Assembly: GCA_903883645.1 (NCBI GenBank) | Contig: CAISBR010000025.1 | Coordinates: 1 to 34,551 of the forward strand | Source: an uncultured Myxococcales bacterium | GTDB lineage: Bacteria > Myxococcota_A > UBA9042 | Direction of reading: 5' to 3' | Length of the DNA: 34,551 nt | Shown here: positions 15,743 to 24,430 of the stretch, one piece after another | Numbering within the stretch: position 1 is the first letter of the stretch | Layout: every line of letters starts with the position of its first letter | The notes under the pieces: model-generated | Databases searched by the model: none | Told to the model about the DNA's origin: nothing | The model's input: the letters and a program-made list of their open reading frames with translations, nothing else | Position numbers and translations under genes: made by a program

Positions 15743-17563
15743 ATGAATGTGCTGCAGCATCCCGTAGTTGCGATTATCCAGGCGCGGATGGGCTCGAGCC
15801 GTCTGCCGGGTAAGGTGCTGCTGCAGGTCGCCGGACGCAGCTTGCTGCAACATCTGGTCGATCGTCTGCAACGCTGCGAAACACTTGATCAAGTGGTGGT
15901 GGCTACGACCATCGAGCCGGGCGACGACGCGGTGGTGGCCGAGGCGCAACGTCTGGGAATCGCTTGTATTCGTGGCAGTGTCGACGACGTGCTGGGGCGC
16001 TTTGACGCGGCCGTGCAGCAGACCGGTGCAGCGACCATCGTACGGGTGACCGGCGATTGCCCGCTGATGGCGCCGGCCGAGGTCGATCGGGTGGTGCGCG
16101 GCGCGGCGGAGCTGGGTGCCGAGTATGCGGCTAACCAGGTGCCCGGACACATGAAATTGCCGCTGGGCTATGCGGTAGAGGTGGTGCAGCGGCCGGCCTT
16201 TGACCGGGCGGTGCGCGAGGCGACGGCGCGCTACGCTCGCGAGCACGTGATGCCGTATCTGTACGAAGAGAAAGGGCGTTTTGCCACAGCGTGGATCGAG
16301 CCCGAGCTAGCCGCGGCCGACCTGCGGGTCACGGTGGATACGCCGGCCGATTTTGCGGTGGTCAAAGCAGTGCTCGAAGCGCTCGACGGGCGACCCGAGT
16401 CGGACACGGTCGTTGGCGTGGTAACGTGGCTGCGCGATCACCCCGAAGTGGCTAAGCTGAATCAGGATATTAGCCAAAAGTCGTACCGCGACGAGGCGGG
16501 TACCACGCTGCTTTTGCGGGCTGACGGTGGCCCGCAGGTTGGCCTCGGCCACATTTTGCGGCTGGCGGGGCTCGCCCAGGCATGGCGACAGCGCGGTGGC
16601 AAGGCGCGGCTGCTGTGCGGCTTCTTGACGCCGGCCCTTGAGCAGCGGTTGCGGGCGATGGGGACCGAAGTGGTTGGTCTGCCTACGGGAATTGCGCCTG
16701 GCTCGCCGCAAGACTTGCAGTGGACGCTCGAGCAAAGTGTGGAAAATTCCGCACCTGCGGTGCTGGTCGACGGCTACTGCTTTGTGCCGGCCTGGCTGCA
16801 CGAGCTGCGGCAAAAGGGCCCCAAGGTCGCGTATGTCGACGATTTTGCCGATCCGACTCTGCAGCTCGACCTGGTGCTGATGCCAAACGTGGGCGCAGAG
16901 CCGCCGGCCGGTGCCCAGAGTCCGGTGCTGGCAGGTGCCAAATTCACGCCTGTGCGCAAGGAGTTCCAAGGCTTGCCGCCCAAGGCGCTGCCGCGGCTCG
17001 GGGTGCGCAGGCTGCTGCTGACCTTTGGTGGTGCCGACCCGGCGTGCATGAGCGAGCGAGCGCTGGCAGCGGCGCTGTATGTGCGGCAATATCTTAAACT
17101 GAAAACGAAAGTGACGATTGACCTGGTGCTGGGCGCGGCCGTGCCAGGCGAACGACAGGCGACGCTCGCGGCGCTGGCCCAAGGGCAGTCGGATGTGCGA
17201 ATCCTGCGCGATGTTGCCGATATGCCAGCCCTGATGGCCCGGGCCGACTTGGCCGTGGCGGCGGCGGGGACGACCTGCTGGGAGCTGGCGGCGGTGGGTG
17301 TGCCCATGCTGGTGGTGCAAGTTGCGGATAACCAAGCAGTTGTTGTGCGCGGCATCGTGGGCTCGGGCGCGGCTACGGCACTGCCGCCGGCAGACCAGCT
17401 GACTCACGCAGAACTGTGCAGCCATTTTCTACTACTGATTATGCTTGAGGATTCTGTTTGGCAGGCGCGTTCGCAGGCCGGACAGAGACTGATCGACGGG
17501 CAGGCGGCGGCGCGCATCGCCGATGCCCTGGCGGGTCTGACCGCAGCACCGCAACACAAGTGA
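15743..17563 (+). CDS. pseG: Fused CMP-pseudaminate synthetase (SpsF/PseF-like) and UDP-sugar hydrolase PseG
   Basis: Two enzymes in one chain. Residues 1 to about 245 are a cytidylyltransferase of the SpsF type (VVAIIQARMGSSRLPGKVL, VRVTGDCPL, VTVDTPADF), which would activate pseudaminic acid with CTP. Residues about 250-606 are PseG, a GT-B-fold hydrolase that removes UDP from the 2,4-diacetamido intermediate (LLRADGGPQVGLGH, LVDGYCF, LLTFGGADP, AAAGTTCWELAAVGVP). The two steps are not consecutive, because PseI acts between them. A copy of the dispersed repeat lies inside the frame near residues 559-567 and encodes the odd CSHFLLLI, replacing a helix expected near the PseG C-terminus without breaking the frame. 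Confidence 0.88.
   Translation: MNVLQHPVVAIIQARMGSSRLPGKVLLQVAGRSLLQHLVDRLQRCETLDQVVVATTIEPGDDAVVAEAQRLGIACIRGSVDDVLGRFDAAVQQTGAATIVRVTGDCPLMAPAEVDRVVRGAAELGAEYAANQVPGHMKLPLGYAVEVVQRPAFDRAVREATARYAREHVMPYLYEEKGRFATAWIEPELAAADLRVTVDTPADFAVVKAVLEALDGRPESDTVVGVVTWLRDHPEVAKLNQDISQKSYRDEAGTTLLLRADGGPQVGLGHILRLAGLAQAWRQRGGKARLLCGFLTPALEQRLRAMGTEVVGLPTGIAPGSPQDLQWTLEQSVENSAPAVLVDGYCFVPAWLHELRQKGPKVAYVDDFADPTLQLDLVLMPNVGAEPPAGAQSPVLAGAKFTPVRKEFQGLPPKALPRLGVRRLLLTFGGADPACMSERALAAALYVRQYLKLKTKVTIDLVLGAAVPGERQATLAALAQGQSDVRILRDVADMPALMARADLAVAAAGTTCWELAAVGVPMLVVQVADNQAVVVRGIVGSGAATALPPADQLTHAELCSHFLLLIMLEDSVWQARSQAGQRLIDGQAAARIADALAGLTAAPQHK
17418..17441 (-). repeat. Dispersed AT-rich repeat, copy E, inside a coding region
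   Basis: In motif orientation it reads ATAATCAGT then AGTAGAAAATGGCTGC. It is the only copy inside a confident gene. It forms an AT-rich patch in otherwise GC-rich codons and preserves the reading frame. Confidence 0.8.
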
Positions 17564-17570
17564 GGGACCG

Positions 17571-19112
17571 ATGATCGACGACATCTTCATTGGCGAACGG
17601 CGACTGGGCGCAGGCCAACCCTGCTACATCATTGCCGAAGCCGGCAGCAACCACAACGGCAGCTACGAGCAGGCCCTGGCGCTTATCGATGTGGCCGTCG
17701 AGGCGGGTTGCGATGCCGTGAAATTTCAAGTGTTTTCTGCCGACCAGCTCTACGCCCCCGAGGCCGGCAAAAGCGACTACTTGGGCGACGAGCGGTCGAT
17801 TTACGACATCATCCGCGCCATGGAGCTACCCGCCGAGTGGCTGCCTAAGCTTGCAGAATACTGTAAGAAACACGATATCGAGTTCTTGTGCTCGGCCTTT
17901 GACGAGAAAGCCATCGACCTGGTTGACCCCTACGTAGTGGCGTGGAAGAACGCGAGCTACGAGCTGACGCATCTGCCACTGCTGCGCCATATGCTGAGCA
18001 AGGGCAAGCCGGTGCTGGCGTCGACGGGTACGGCGACCCTTGACGAAGTGGGCGAAGTGATTGGCCATTTGCGGCGCGAGCTGGGAGATCAACCGCTGCC
18101 GCTGGTGCTTCTGCAGTGCACGGCGGCCTATCCGGCACCGCTGACCTCGGCCCATACCAAGGTGGTCGCGACCCTGCGCGAGGCGTTTGGCGTGTGGACG
18201 GGCCTGTCGGACCACAGCGGCGAGTCGTGGGCGGCAGCGGTGGCGGCGGTGGCCCAGGGCGCGGTGGTCATCGAAAAGCACTATACATTGAGCCGGCTTC
18301 TGCCCGGTCCAGACCATCGCTTTGCCTTGGAGCCCAAGGACTTGGCGAAGATGGTGCGGGCGATTCGCCTGGTTGAGAGCGCGCTCGGCAGCGGTGCGAA
18401 GACCGTAGACCCGGTCGAGGAAGAGCTGCGCCACTTTGCCCGGCGTTCGGTGTTTACTACCCGGGCGCTGCCGGCAGGACATGTACTAAATAGCTCTGAT
18501 CTTAGGGTGTTGCGTCGTGGTAAGCTGCCGGCGGGCCTGGATCCGCACACCGCGCCGCTGCTGCCCGGCAAGACGCTGGCGCGCGCGGTGGCCGCGTTTG
18601 CGCCGCTGCAGGCCTTAGATCTTGTTGAAAGTGCAGAGTTTAAGGCCGACCCGCTGACGATTCGCCGCGCCGGCCCGCACGATGCGCTGCGGGTGTGGCA
18701 GTGGAACAACGAGCCGGGGGCGCGCGCCATGTCGCTGCGGCCCGACTCGATTCCGTGGGACTCGCACCTGCGCTGGTTTGCCGGCAAGCTAGAGGACCCG
18801 CACTGCCGCCTGTGGATTGCGGAATTTGGCGGGCAGCCGGTCGGTGTGGTGCGTATCGAGCCGCAGGGCGGGCAGGGCGTGGTGTCGCTGGCGCTCGACC
18901 CCGAGGCGCGCGGCCAGGGTCACGGGCGCAAGCTGCTGCAGCTAGCCTGTGGGCGCTATTGCGGCGAGACTGGGCAGCGGTCGGTCGAGGCGCTGATTTT
19001 GCCAGACAACCCCGCGAGTCAGAAGGCGTTTGTCGCTGCGGGGTTTGTGCCGTGTGGCGGCCGGCAAATCGGCGACAGGCCTGTGCTGGCCTACCGCTGG
19101 ACGCGGGCATAG
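17571..19112 (+). CDS. pseI: Pseudaminic acid synthase PseI fused to a PseH-like acetyltransferase
   Basis: Residues 1 to about 285 are a NeuB/PseI barrel that condenses phosphoenolpyruvate with the 6-deoxy sugar (IIAEAGSNHNGSYEQA, VKFQVFSADQLY, LLQCTAAYPAP, WTGLSDHSGE, VIEKHYTL). About 290-350 is the SAF/antifreeze-like domain (RRSVFTTRALPAGHVL, LRVLRRGK). The remaining about 155 residues are a GNAT acetyltransferase (LTIRRAGPHDALRVWQWNNE, LDPEARGQGHGRKLLQ) resembling PseH, which acetylates the 4-amino group before PseG acts. Stand-alone PseI is about 350 residues, so the extra length is the fused domain. GAGGGA precedes the ATG. Operon member, eight bases after the previous gene. Confidence 0.9.
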   Translation: MIDDIFIGERRLGAGQPCYIIAEAGSNHNGSYEQALALIDVAVEAGCDAVKFQVFSADQLYAPEAGKSDYLGDERSIYDIIRAMELPAEWLPKLAEYCKKHDIEFLCSAFDEKAIDLVDPYVVAWKNASYELTHLPLLRHMLSKGKPVLASTGTATLDEVGEVIGHLRRELGDQPLPLVLLQCTAAYPAPLTSAHTKVVATLREAFGVWTGLSDHSGESWAAAVAAVAQGAVVIEKHYTLSRLLPGPDHRFALEPKDLAKMVRAIRLVESALGSGAKTVDPVEEELRHFARRSVFTTRALPAGHVLNSSDLRVLRRGKLPAGLDPHTAPLLPGKTLARAVAAFAPLQALDLVESAEFKADPLTIRRAGPHDALRVWQWNNEPGARAMSLRPDSIPWDSHLRWFAGKLEDPHCRLWIAEFGGQPVGVVRIEPQGGQGVVSLALDPEARGQGHGRKLLQLACGRYCGETGQRSVEALILPDNPASQKAFVAAGFVPCGGRQIGDRPVLAYRWTRA

Positions 19113-19133
19113 TCGCCCCACAACCTGTAGCCC

Positions 19134-20033
19134 ATGGAGTTTGTTCAGGCGATGACGACGCAACCGAGCAGCACTCAGCGCACGCCGATGGTCACGGTGC
19201 TGATTCCGTGCTATAACCAAGGGCAATTCTTAGAAGAATGCCTGGCGAGCCTGCACGCGCAGACGCTGAGCGACTGGCAGGCGCTGATTGTGAACGACGC
19301 CTCGACCGATGGGGTGACGCCAGCGCTGTGCGACCAGTTTGCGAGCGAACAGGTGCAGATTCTGCATCTGCCGCACAACCACGGCCGGGCGACCGCGCGG
19401 CAGGTGGCGGTGCAGCAGGCGCGCGGACAGTACGTGCTGCGGCTTGATGCCGACGACTGTGTCGCGCCCGATTACCTGCAAAAGACCCTGCCCCATTTTG
19501 ACGATGGACCCAAGATCGGCTTTGTTTACACGGACTATCGGCACTTTGGTACGCGCACCGGGTTGATGAAATTCGAGCGCTGGGACGAGGCGACCTTGTA
19601 CCGCCGCCAGGTGGCGCCCAACGGCGCGCTGGTGCGACGCGAGGCTTGGCTGGGCAGCCGCGGCCACCGCGACGAGTACAACATTGGCAACGAAGACTAC
19701 GACTTTTGGATGACTCTGGCCGAGGCGGGTTGGGGCGGCGTGCACGTGGCCGAGCCGCTGTATCTGTATCGCAACCACTCGGGATCGTGGACTTCGCAGC
19801 GGGTCGATGACGACCGTGTGTTTCGCTCGCGCATGATGCTGGTCGAGCACCACCGCGAAGGATTCGACAAGTTCTCGTCTGTTAATGGGTTTTTGGCCGA
19901 TACGTGGCGCGACGAGGGCGAGCGGCGGGCCTCGTTTGGTCGCCATACCGACGCGCGCACGGCCTTTCGCACCGCGCTGCAGTACCGGCCGAGCGACCTG
20001 CGCAGTCGCCTCGGCGTTTGGTTTGGGCGCTGA
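19134..20033 (+). CDS. Family 2 glycosyltransferase
   Basis: A 299-residue GT-A enzyme. It has the nucleotide-binding start MVTVLIPCYNQGQFLEECL, LIVNDASTDG and the DxD-type metal site in LRLDADDCVAPDYL. Downstream YNIGNEDYDFWMTLAEAG fits the acceptor region. There is no membrane segment. It would transfer one sugar of the pseudaminate-containing glycan on the cytoplasmic face; donor and acceptor are unknown. Translation starts at 19134 or at a second ATG (19152), which has GGAG 12 bases upstream. It lies 22 bases after the PseI-PseH gene. Confidence 0.88.
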   Translation: MEFVQAMTTQPSSTQRTPMVTVLIPCYNQGQFLEECLASLHAQTLSDWQALIVNDASTDGVTPALCDQFASEQVQILHLPHNHGRATARQVAVQQARGQYVLRLDADDCVAPDYLQKTLPHFDDGPKIGFVYTDYRHFGTRTGLMKFERWDEATLYRRQVAPNGALVRREAWLGSRGHRDEYNIGNEDYDFWMTLAEAGWGGVHVAEPLYLYRNHSGSWTSQRVDDDRVFRSRMMLVEHHREGFDKFSSVNGFLADTWRDEGERRASFGRHTDARTAFRTALQYRPSDLRSRLGVWFGR

Positions 20034-20063
20034 CCCGATTTGTTGCGTAGGGGTGAAGCAAGC

Positions 20064-21002
20064 ATGCACGGCGCCAACGGTCACTACGGCCATCGCAGTA
20101 TTCTGAACGATTACGCGCAGGTGTCGCGTGGTACGCCGCTGCCGGGTCTGCTACAGCACGGCTGGAATCACGACATGGGCGCCACGGTCGGCGACGTGCA
20201 AGTCCCGCAGCCGGACCCGTTCTTTGCCTGGAACGCGCGCAACTTAGCGTATTGTCAGCAGGCTGGCATGGGTCACGCGGTGGCCTTGGGTGCGCCGTTC
20301 TTGTATCTGCCGCCCGCCGAGCCGGTGACTGCGACGCCGCGCAGCCTGTTTGCCGTGCCGCTGCATAGCTGGGAACGCGAGAAGATTCCTGACGATTTCG
20401 AGGCGTATGCAGTGGCGCTGGCGCAAGTGGCCGACCAGTTCGACCGCGTGAGCGTGAGTCTGTATTGGTTCGACTACCAAGACGAGCGCAACCGGGCGGC
20501 CTTCGAGCGGCGCGGCTTGCAGGTGGTCACTTCGGGGCCGCGCGACGATAACCCAGCGTTTTTGCTCAAGCAGCGCCAAATGTTGCTCGAGCACAGTCAC
20601 GTGACCAGCAATCGGGTGCAGACCGGGTTCTTCTATGGGCTTTCGCTTGGGTTGTCGGGTTTCGTGCTGGGGCCGCCGGCGGGGGTCGAGGCGCGCATCG
20701 ATCGCTCGGGGGCGCTGTTCGACGCCTGGCAACGCGCTACGTTTCCTGAGCTTTTGTGGGACGGCCGGGGCGAACGCGACCTGCGCGAGCTGGGGTTGCG
20801 CGAGCTAGGTGCGGAATTTAAGCGCAGTCCCAGCGAGTTGCGCGACCTGTTGCAGTGGCGGCCCGAGCAGCGCCTCGACCTTGAGCGGCGCGCATGGGCC
20901 TTTCGCGTGCGCACCACAACGGGCTGGCGGTCGCGACTGTGGCGTAAGTGGCAGGCATCGCAAGCAATTCGCCAAGTTGAGCGGCAAGGCGGCGCGTCGT
21001 GA
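20064..21002 (+). CDS. Unassigned surface-glycan protein, candidate pseudaminyltransferase
   Basis: I do not recognise a named family. The 312-residue product has no signal peptide. It contains HRSILNDYAQ, LPGLLQHGWNHDMGA, HAVALGAPFLYLPPAEP, FDRVSVSLYWFDYQDERN and LLEHSHVTSNRVQTGFFYGLSLGLSGFVLG. The last stretch resembles the Ser/Asn-Thr region preceding 'A/G-LSLG-x-x-V' in GT-B transferases that use CMP-sugars, and the QHGWN segment recalls capsule proteins. It is the only unassigned gene between the pseudaminate enzymes and the flippase, so a role as the pseudaminic acid transferase is a reasonable inference. The ATG at 20064 has an AGGGG/GGTGAAG region upstream; a TTG at 20040 is in frame. 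Its stop overlaps the flippase start. Confidence 0.6.
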   Translation: MHGANGHYGHRSILNDYAQVSRGTPLPGLLQHGWNHDMGATVGDVQVPQPDPFFAWNARNLAYCQQAGMGHAVALGAPFLYLPPAEPVTATPRSLFAVPLHSWEREKIPDDFEAYAVALAQVADQFDRVSVSLYWFDYQDERNRAAFERRGLQVVTSGPRDDNPAFLLKQRQMLLEHSHVTSNRVQTGFFYGLSLGLSGFVLGPPAGVEARIDRSGALFDAWQRATFPELLWDGRGERDLRELGLRELGAEFKRSPSELRDLLQWRPEQRLDLERRAWAFRVRTTTGWRSRLWRKWQASQAIRQVERQGGAS

Positions 21003-22498
21003 GCGCTTCTGTTGAACCTCAGGTCGAAAAAGGCAGTGTTCGGCGTATGTTGCGGAATGCTGGCCTGTACGGCGTGGGTTCACTGCTGGCTAGTCTAATT
21101 AGCCAATTCATTGACCCGCTGCTGAGTTACAACCTAACGCGGTCCGAGTTTGGCTTGGTGGGCTTGGCGACCACGGTGAGCGGTTTGCTGATTGCCACCT
21201 ATACGCTCGGGCTCGACGGTGCGGCCGGCCGCCTGTACTACGATGCCGAGCGCGATCCCGAGCAAAAACGTAAGCTAATCGGCACGTTGTTTGCCTTTCA
21301 CTTGGGCTGGCTGGCGCTGCTGTTTGGGCTGCACGAGGCGCTGGGCCCGCTAGTCTATCCGCACTTTTTCAAAGAGATGCCGTTTGTGCCGTACGGGCGG
21401 CTGGTGGCGGTGGCGCTGGCGCTCAATGCCGTGGGTGCCGTGCCGCGGGCAGTATGGGCGGCGCGCGAAGATGTCAAAAAACTTGTACAGTTTAGAGTAG
21501 TTGGTGCGCTTGCGAGCGCGGCGGCCCTGTTCGCCCTGCTGGGAATATGGCACGTGGGGCCCAGCGCGGTGCTATGGGCTGAGTTGGTGGCGGCGGCGGT
21601 GGTGGCCGTGCCGACCGTACGCTTTGTGGTCAAGACCTTTGGGTTTGCCTGGGATACCATACAGTTGCGCGCGGCGCTGATCTTTGCCCTGCCGATGGTG
21701 GTGCACCTAACGAGCCACTGGATGCTCAATGCCGCCGATCGCTTTGTCATCGATGACGTGCTGGGCCTTGACGATTTGGGCCTGTATTCAGCGGCGTATA
21801 AGGCAATTCAGATCTGTATTACGCTCAATTTGTCGCTGAATGCCGCCTACGTGCCGCAGTTCATGCGGGCCCGCACCGACGCGACCCAGGTCGACTTCTT
21901 GGGCCGCGCCATTACCACGCTGCTGGCGCTGTCGGTGGCAGGGGCGCTCGCGGTGGCGGCTTTGGGGCCCACGGCGGTGCGCTTGTTTTATAGTGGTTCG
22001 TTCGCGGGCGCGGCGAATCTGCTGCCGATGCTGGCGCCGGGCGGAGTGTTTCAGGCGCTATATCTGATTTATGTCAACGACTTGTTCCAGGCCAAGCGCA
22101 CGTCGATCATCCCGCTGCTGACGCTGACCAGCGGCATTGCCAATGTGGCCCTGTGCTATTGGTGGATTCCGCGCGGCGGGCTCGAAGGGGCGGCGTGGGC
22201 GACCTCGGCTAGCTATGTGGTGCTGGCACTGCTTGTGGGTATAACCTCCCGTTTACGAAGTAAATTGCCATGGGAGCGCCCGCGAATGCTGCGGCTGTTT
22301 GGCATTGCGGCGCCGGCCTGGCTGGGGCTGTGGCTGCTCGACGGTCGGCTGCCGCTGTGGCCCGAGTTGGCGGCCAAGGTGGGCGTGCTGGTGCTGGCGG
22401 CGGGTGCGCTGTGGGCCAGCAGCTTCCTCTCGGACGACGAAAAACACGCGATAGTTCAGACGCTTCGCAAGTCTCTGCGCCTGCCCACGGGCGCGTAG
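20999..22498 (+). CDS. Wzx-type oligosaccharide flippase (PST family)
   Basis: A 499-residue polytopic membrane protein with about 12-14 hydrophobic helices. It begins with a family-like amphipathic start (NAGLYGVGSLLASLISQFID). TTVSGLLIATYTLGLDGAAG and YSAAYKAIQI are typical of the MOP/PST exporter group. It would flip the lipid-linked pseudaminate oligosaccharide across the inner membrane. The GTG start overlaps the previous stop by four bases (GTGA), which indicates translational coupling. A flippase in the operon points to an O-antigen, capsule or similar glycan rather than flagellin glycosylation. Confidence 0.9.
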   Translation: MSASVEPQVEKGSVRRMLRNAGLYGVGSLLASLISQFIDPLLSYNLTRSEFGLVGLATTVSGLLIATYTLGLDGAAGRLYYDAERDPEQKRKLIGTLFAFHLGWLALLFGLHEALGPLVYPHFFKEMPFVPYGRLVAVALALNAVGAVPRAVWAAREDVKKLVQFRVVGALASAAALFALLGIWHVGPSAVLWAELVAAAVVAVPTVRFVVKTFGFAWDTIQLRAALIFALPMVVHLTSHWMLNAADRFVIDDVLGLDDLGLYSAAYKAIQICITLNLSLNAAYVPQFMRARTDATQVDFLGRAITTLLALSVAGALAVAALGPTAVRLFYSGSFAGAANLLPMLAPGGVFQALYLIYVNDLFQAKRTSIIPLLTLTSGIANVALCYWWIPRGGLEGAAWATSASYVVLALLVGITSRLRSKLPWERPRMLRLFGIAAPAWLGLWLLDGRLPLWPELAAKVGVLVLAAGALWASSFLSDDEKHAIVQTLRKSLRLPTGA

Positions 22499-22579
22499 CT
22501 GCGGCAGTTGACGGCGCCGTACCTGAATCGCACCATGCAGGCTGAGCTGCCGCTCAAGCGCTGCGACCAGGGGGGCGCC

Positions 22580-24331
22580 ATGCCGGTGAACAAATTCATT
22601 TTGTTGTTCGCGGCTTGTGTGGTCACGCTTGGACTGCCACGGCCGGCGCACGCCCAAGTGGAGCGCGTAGAGGCGGCATGGCAGGGTGTTCGCTTTGATA
22701 TCCACGGCTTCGACGAGGTCGTGGCGCTGGTTGAGCAGCACCATGTGCTGCCGCAGGTGCCGCCGCGGGCCTGGGCGATGGCCGTGGCGGGCGCGAGCAA
22801 GACACTGCAACCGTCGCTCGATTTGCTGCCCGCTGGCTTATATAAGCGTATGAGCTCAAACGAGATGACCGCGCCGCTGGTGGCAGGGGAGCGCATAGCC
22901 CTGTCCAACTGCGGCGCCGAAGCGGCCGGGGTCATTGCGCTGCGACCGAGCGGCGACGATGGGCCCGCGCCGACCAATGTCGAGGAGTTGCGGGCGCTTC
23001 GCCAGCGTCATCGTGACTTTGCCCGGGAGCTGCGCGACGGCTGGCAAGACGCTGCAGTTCCCAAAGAAACGGCGCGCTGTCTGCTGCAGGCATTTGCGGC
23101 CCAGCTGGCCATTGCGCCGACGCCTACGCAAGACCCTGAAGTGCCTGCGGATCTTGACTGGCGCACCGCGGCGCTGACGCGCTTTTGGCGGCAGGCGGCC
23201 AATCACTTCTTGAGTGCCATGGATGCCCACGGAAGCCTGATTCCTACGGCGCTTTTTGCCCAGTACGAGCACGAGGCGGCGGTGCAGCAGGCGGTCGACG
23301 TCGGGCTGGTGGCGTTGCGCGAGGGCAATGAAGTCAGGGTGCAAAGGGTCGAGCGCGGTGGTCCAGCCGACGCGGCGGGCATTCAAAAGGGCGATACGCT
23401 TGTAGAAATTGATGGACGCGCGGTGGCGACTTGGGGTGGCTGGCAGCTGATGCAGGCGCTAGAAGGCAAGCCGGGCAGCGCGGTCGAGCTGGTGATACGG
23501 CCAGACAAGGGGCCGAAACGGAAGCTGAAATTGCTGCGGCGTGCTCTCGAGACGTCGACGGTGGCGAGCTATGCGGGCGGCGAGCAGACCGGCGTGGCTG
23601 TGCTGCGGGTGCCGGGTTTTGCCTCAGGTGTGGCCGCAGCGGTGATGCCGCGGCTGCAAGACGTGGCGGTGGAGCAAAAACGCAAGCCAATCGCGGTGGT
23701 ACTTGATCTGCGTGGCAATGGTGGCGGCTGGGTTAAAGAGGCGGTGGCGCTTACCGATCGCTTCTTGAGTCGCGGGGTAGTCGCGAGCGAGCACTTTCGC
23801 GATGGGCCGCCAGAGGTGTTTCAAGCAACTGAAAATATGGATGATATTCGCCTACCGCTGGTTGTGCTGGTCGACGGTGAGTGCCGTTCGGCGTGCGAGC
23901 TGGTGGCGTCGGCGCTGCAAGATCAAGACCGCGCGGTGCTGGTGGGGCAGCGCACCTATGGCAAGGGTTCGGTGCAAGCGGTCATCGATGCCAAGGCTGG
24001 GCCGTGGTCTGTGCTTGTAACCATTGCGATTTACAGGGGTCCGCGTGGGCGCACGCTGCAGGCGCAGGGCGTGGACCCCGATGTGCCAGTGGTGACCCAA
24101 AGTGCGGCCGCGCAGGCCGTGGCGCGCGAGGCGGACTCGGCGATGGCGTTGCGCCCAAATGAGCCCCTGCCTCCACACAAAAGTAGCTTGGCGAACAAAG
24201 AGTTGGCTACCTGTGTGGCCGTGCGGCAGCAGGATAGCGCGGCCTGGCGGCTGGCGATGCGGCAGAGCGACGCGGTGCTGCTTACCGGCATCGACTACGC
24301 GGCGTGCCTAGCCGAGCGGGCAGGGCGATAG
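22580..24331 (+). CDS. S41 family C-terminal processing peptidase with PDZ domain
   Basis: A secreted or periplasmic serine protease of the CtpA/Tsp type. AGGGGGG precedes the ATG, and FILLFAACVVTLGLPRPAHA is a signal peptide. Residues about 240-325 are a PDZ domain (VQRVERGGPADAAGIQKGDT). About 335-530 is the S41 catalytic domain with LDLRGNGGGWVKEAVALTD, the nucleophile Ser437 in CRSACEL, Asp448 and Lys462 in TYGKGSVQ. The Ser-Asp-Lys spacing (11 and 14) equals that of E. coli Tsp, so the site looks intact. An N-terminal helical region of about 200 residues precedes the PDZ domain. It lies 80 bases after the flippase and could be in the same transcript, but nothing links it to glycan synthesis. 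Confidence 0.9.
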   Translation: MPVNKFILLFAACVVTLGLPRPAHAQVERVEAAWQGVRFDIHGFDEVVALVEQHHVLPQVPPRAWAMAVAGASKTLQPSLDLLPAGLYKRMSSNEMTAPLVAGERIALSNCGAEAAGVIALRPSGDDGPAPTNVEELRALRQRHRDFARELRDGWQDAAVPKETARCLLQAFAAQLAIAPTPTQDPEVPADLDWRTAALTRFWRQAANHFLSAMDAHGSLIPTALFAQYEHEAAVQQAVDVGLVALREGNEVRVQRVERGGPADAAGIQKGDTLVEIDGRAVATWGGWQLMQALEGKPGSAVELVIRPDKGPKRKLKLLRRALETSTVASYAGGEQTGVAVLRVPGFASGVAAAVMPRLQDVAVEQKRKPIAVVLDLRGNGGGWVKEAVALTDRFLSRGVVASEHFRDGPPEVFQATENMDDIRLPLVVLVDGECRSACELVASALQDQDRAVLVGQRTYGKGSVQAVIDAKAGPWSVLVTIAIYRGPRGRTLQAQGVDPDVPVVTQSAAAQAVAREADSAMALRPNEPLPPHKSSLANKELATCVAVRQQDSAAWRLAMRQSDAVLLTGIDYAACLAERAGR

Positions 24332-24344
24332 TTGCTGGCGCCGC

Positions 24345-24373
24345 GTGCAATTTGGCCGCGGGGTGCGGATAAT
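24345..24373 (+). promoter_or_regulatory. Possible promoter for the adhesin-like gene
   Basis: GTGCAA and GATAAT are separated by 17 bp, about 60 bp before the chosen ATG. The -10 box is good and the -35 box is weak. Confidence 0.3.
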
Positions 24374-24430
24374 CGCGGGGTCGTGGCGCAGCGGCACGGC
24401 ACACAGGCGACTGGGTCGAGCGAGGTTGAT

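Noticed and set aside
15269..16246. Long minus-strand ORF across pseC and the PseF-PseG fusion
   Set aside because: His/Arg/Gln-rich shadow of two well-recognised genes on the other strand.
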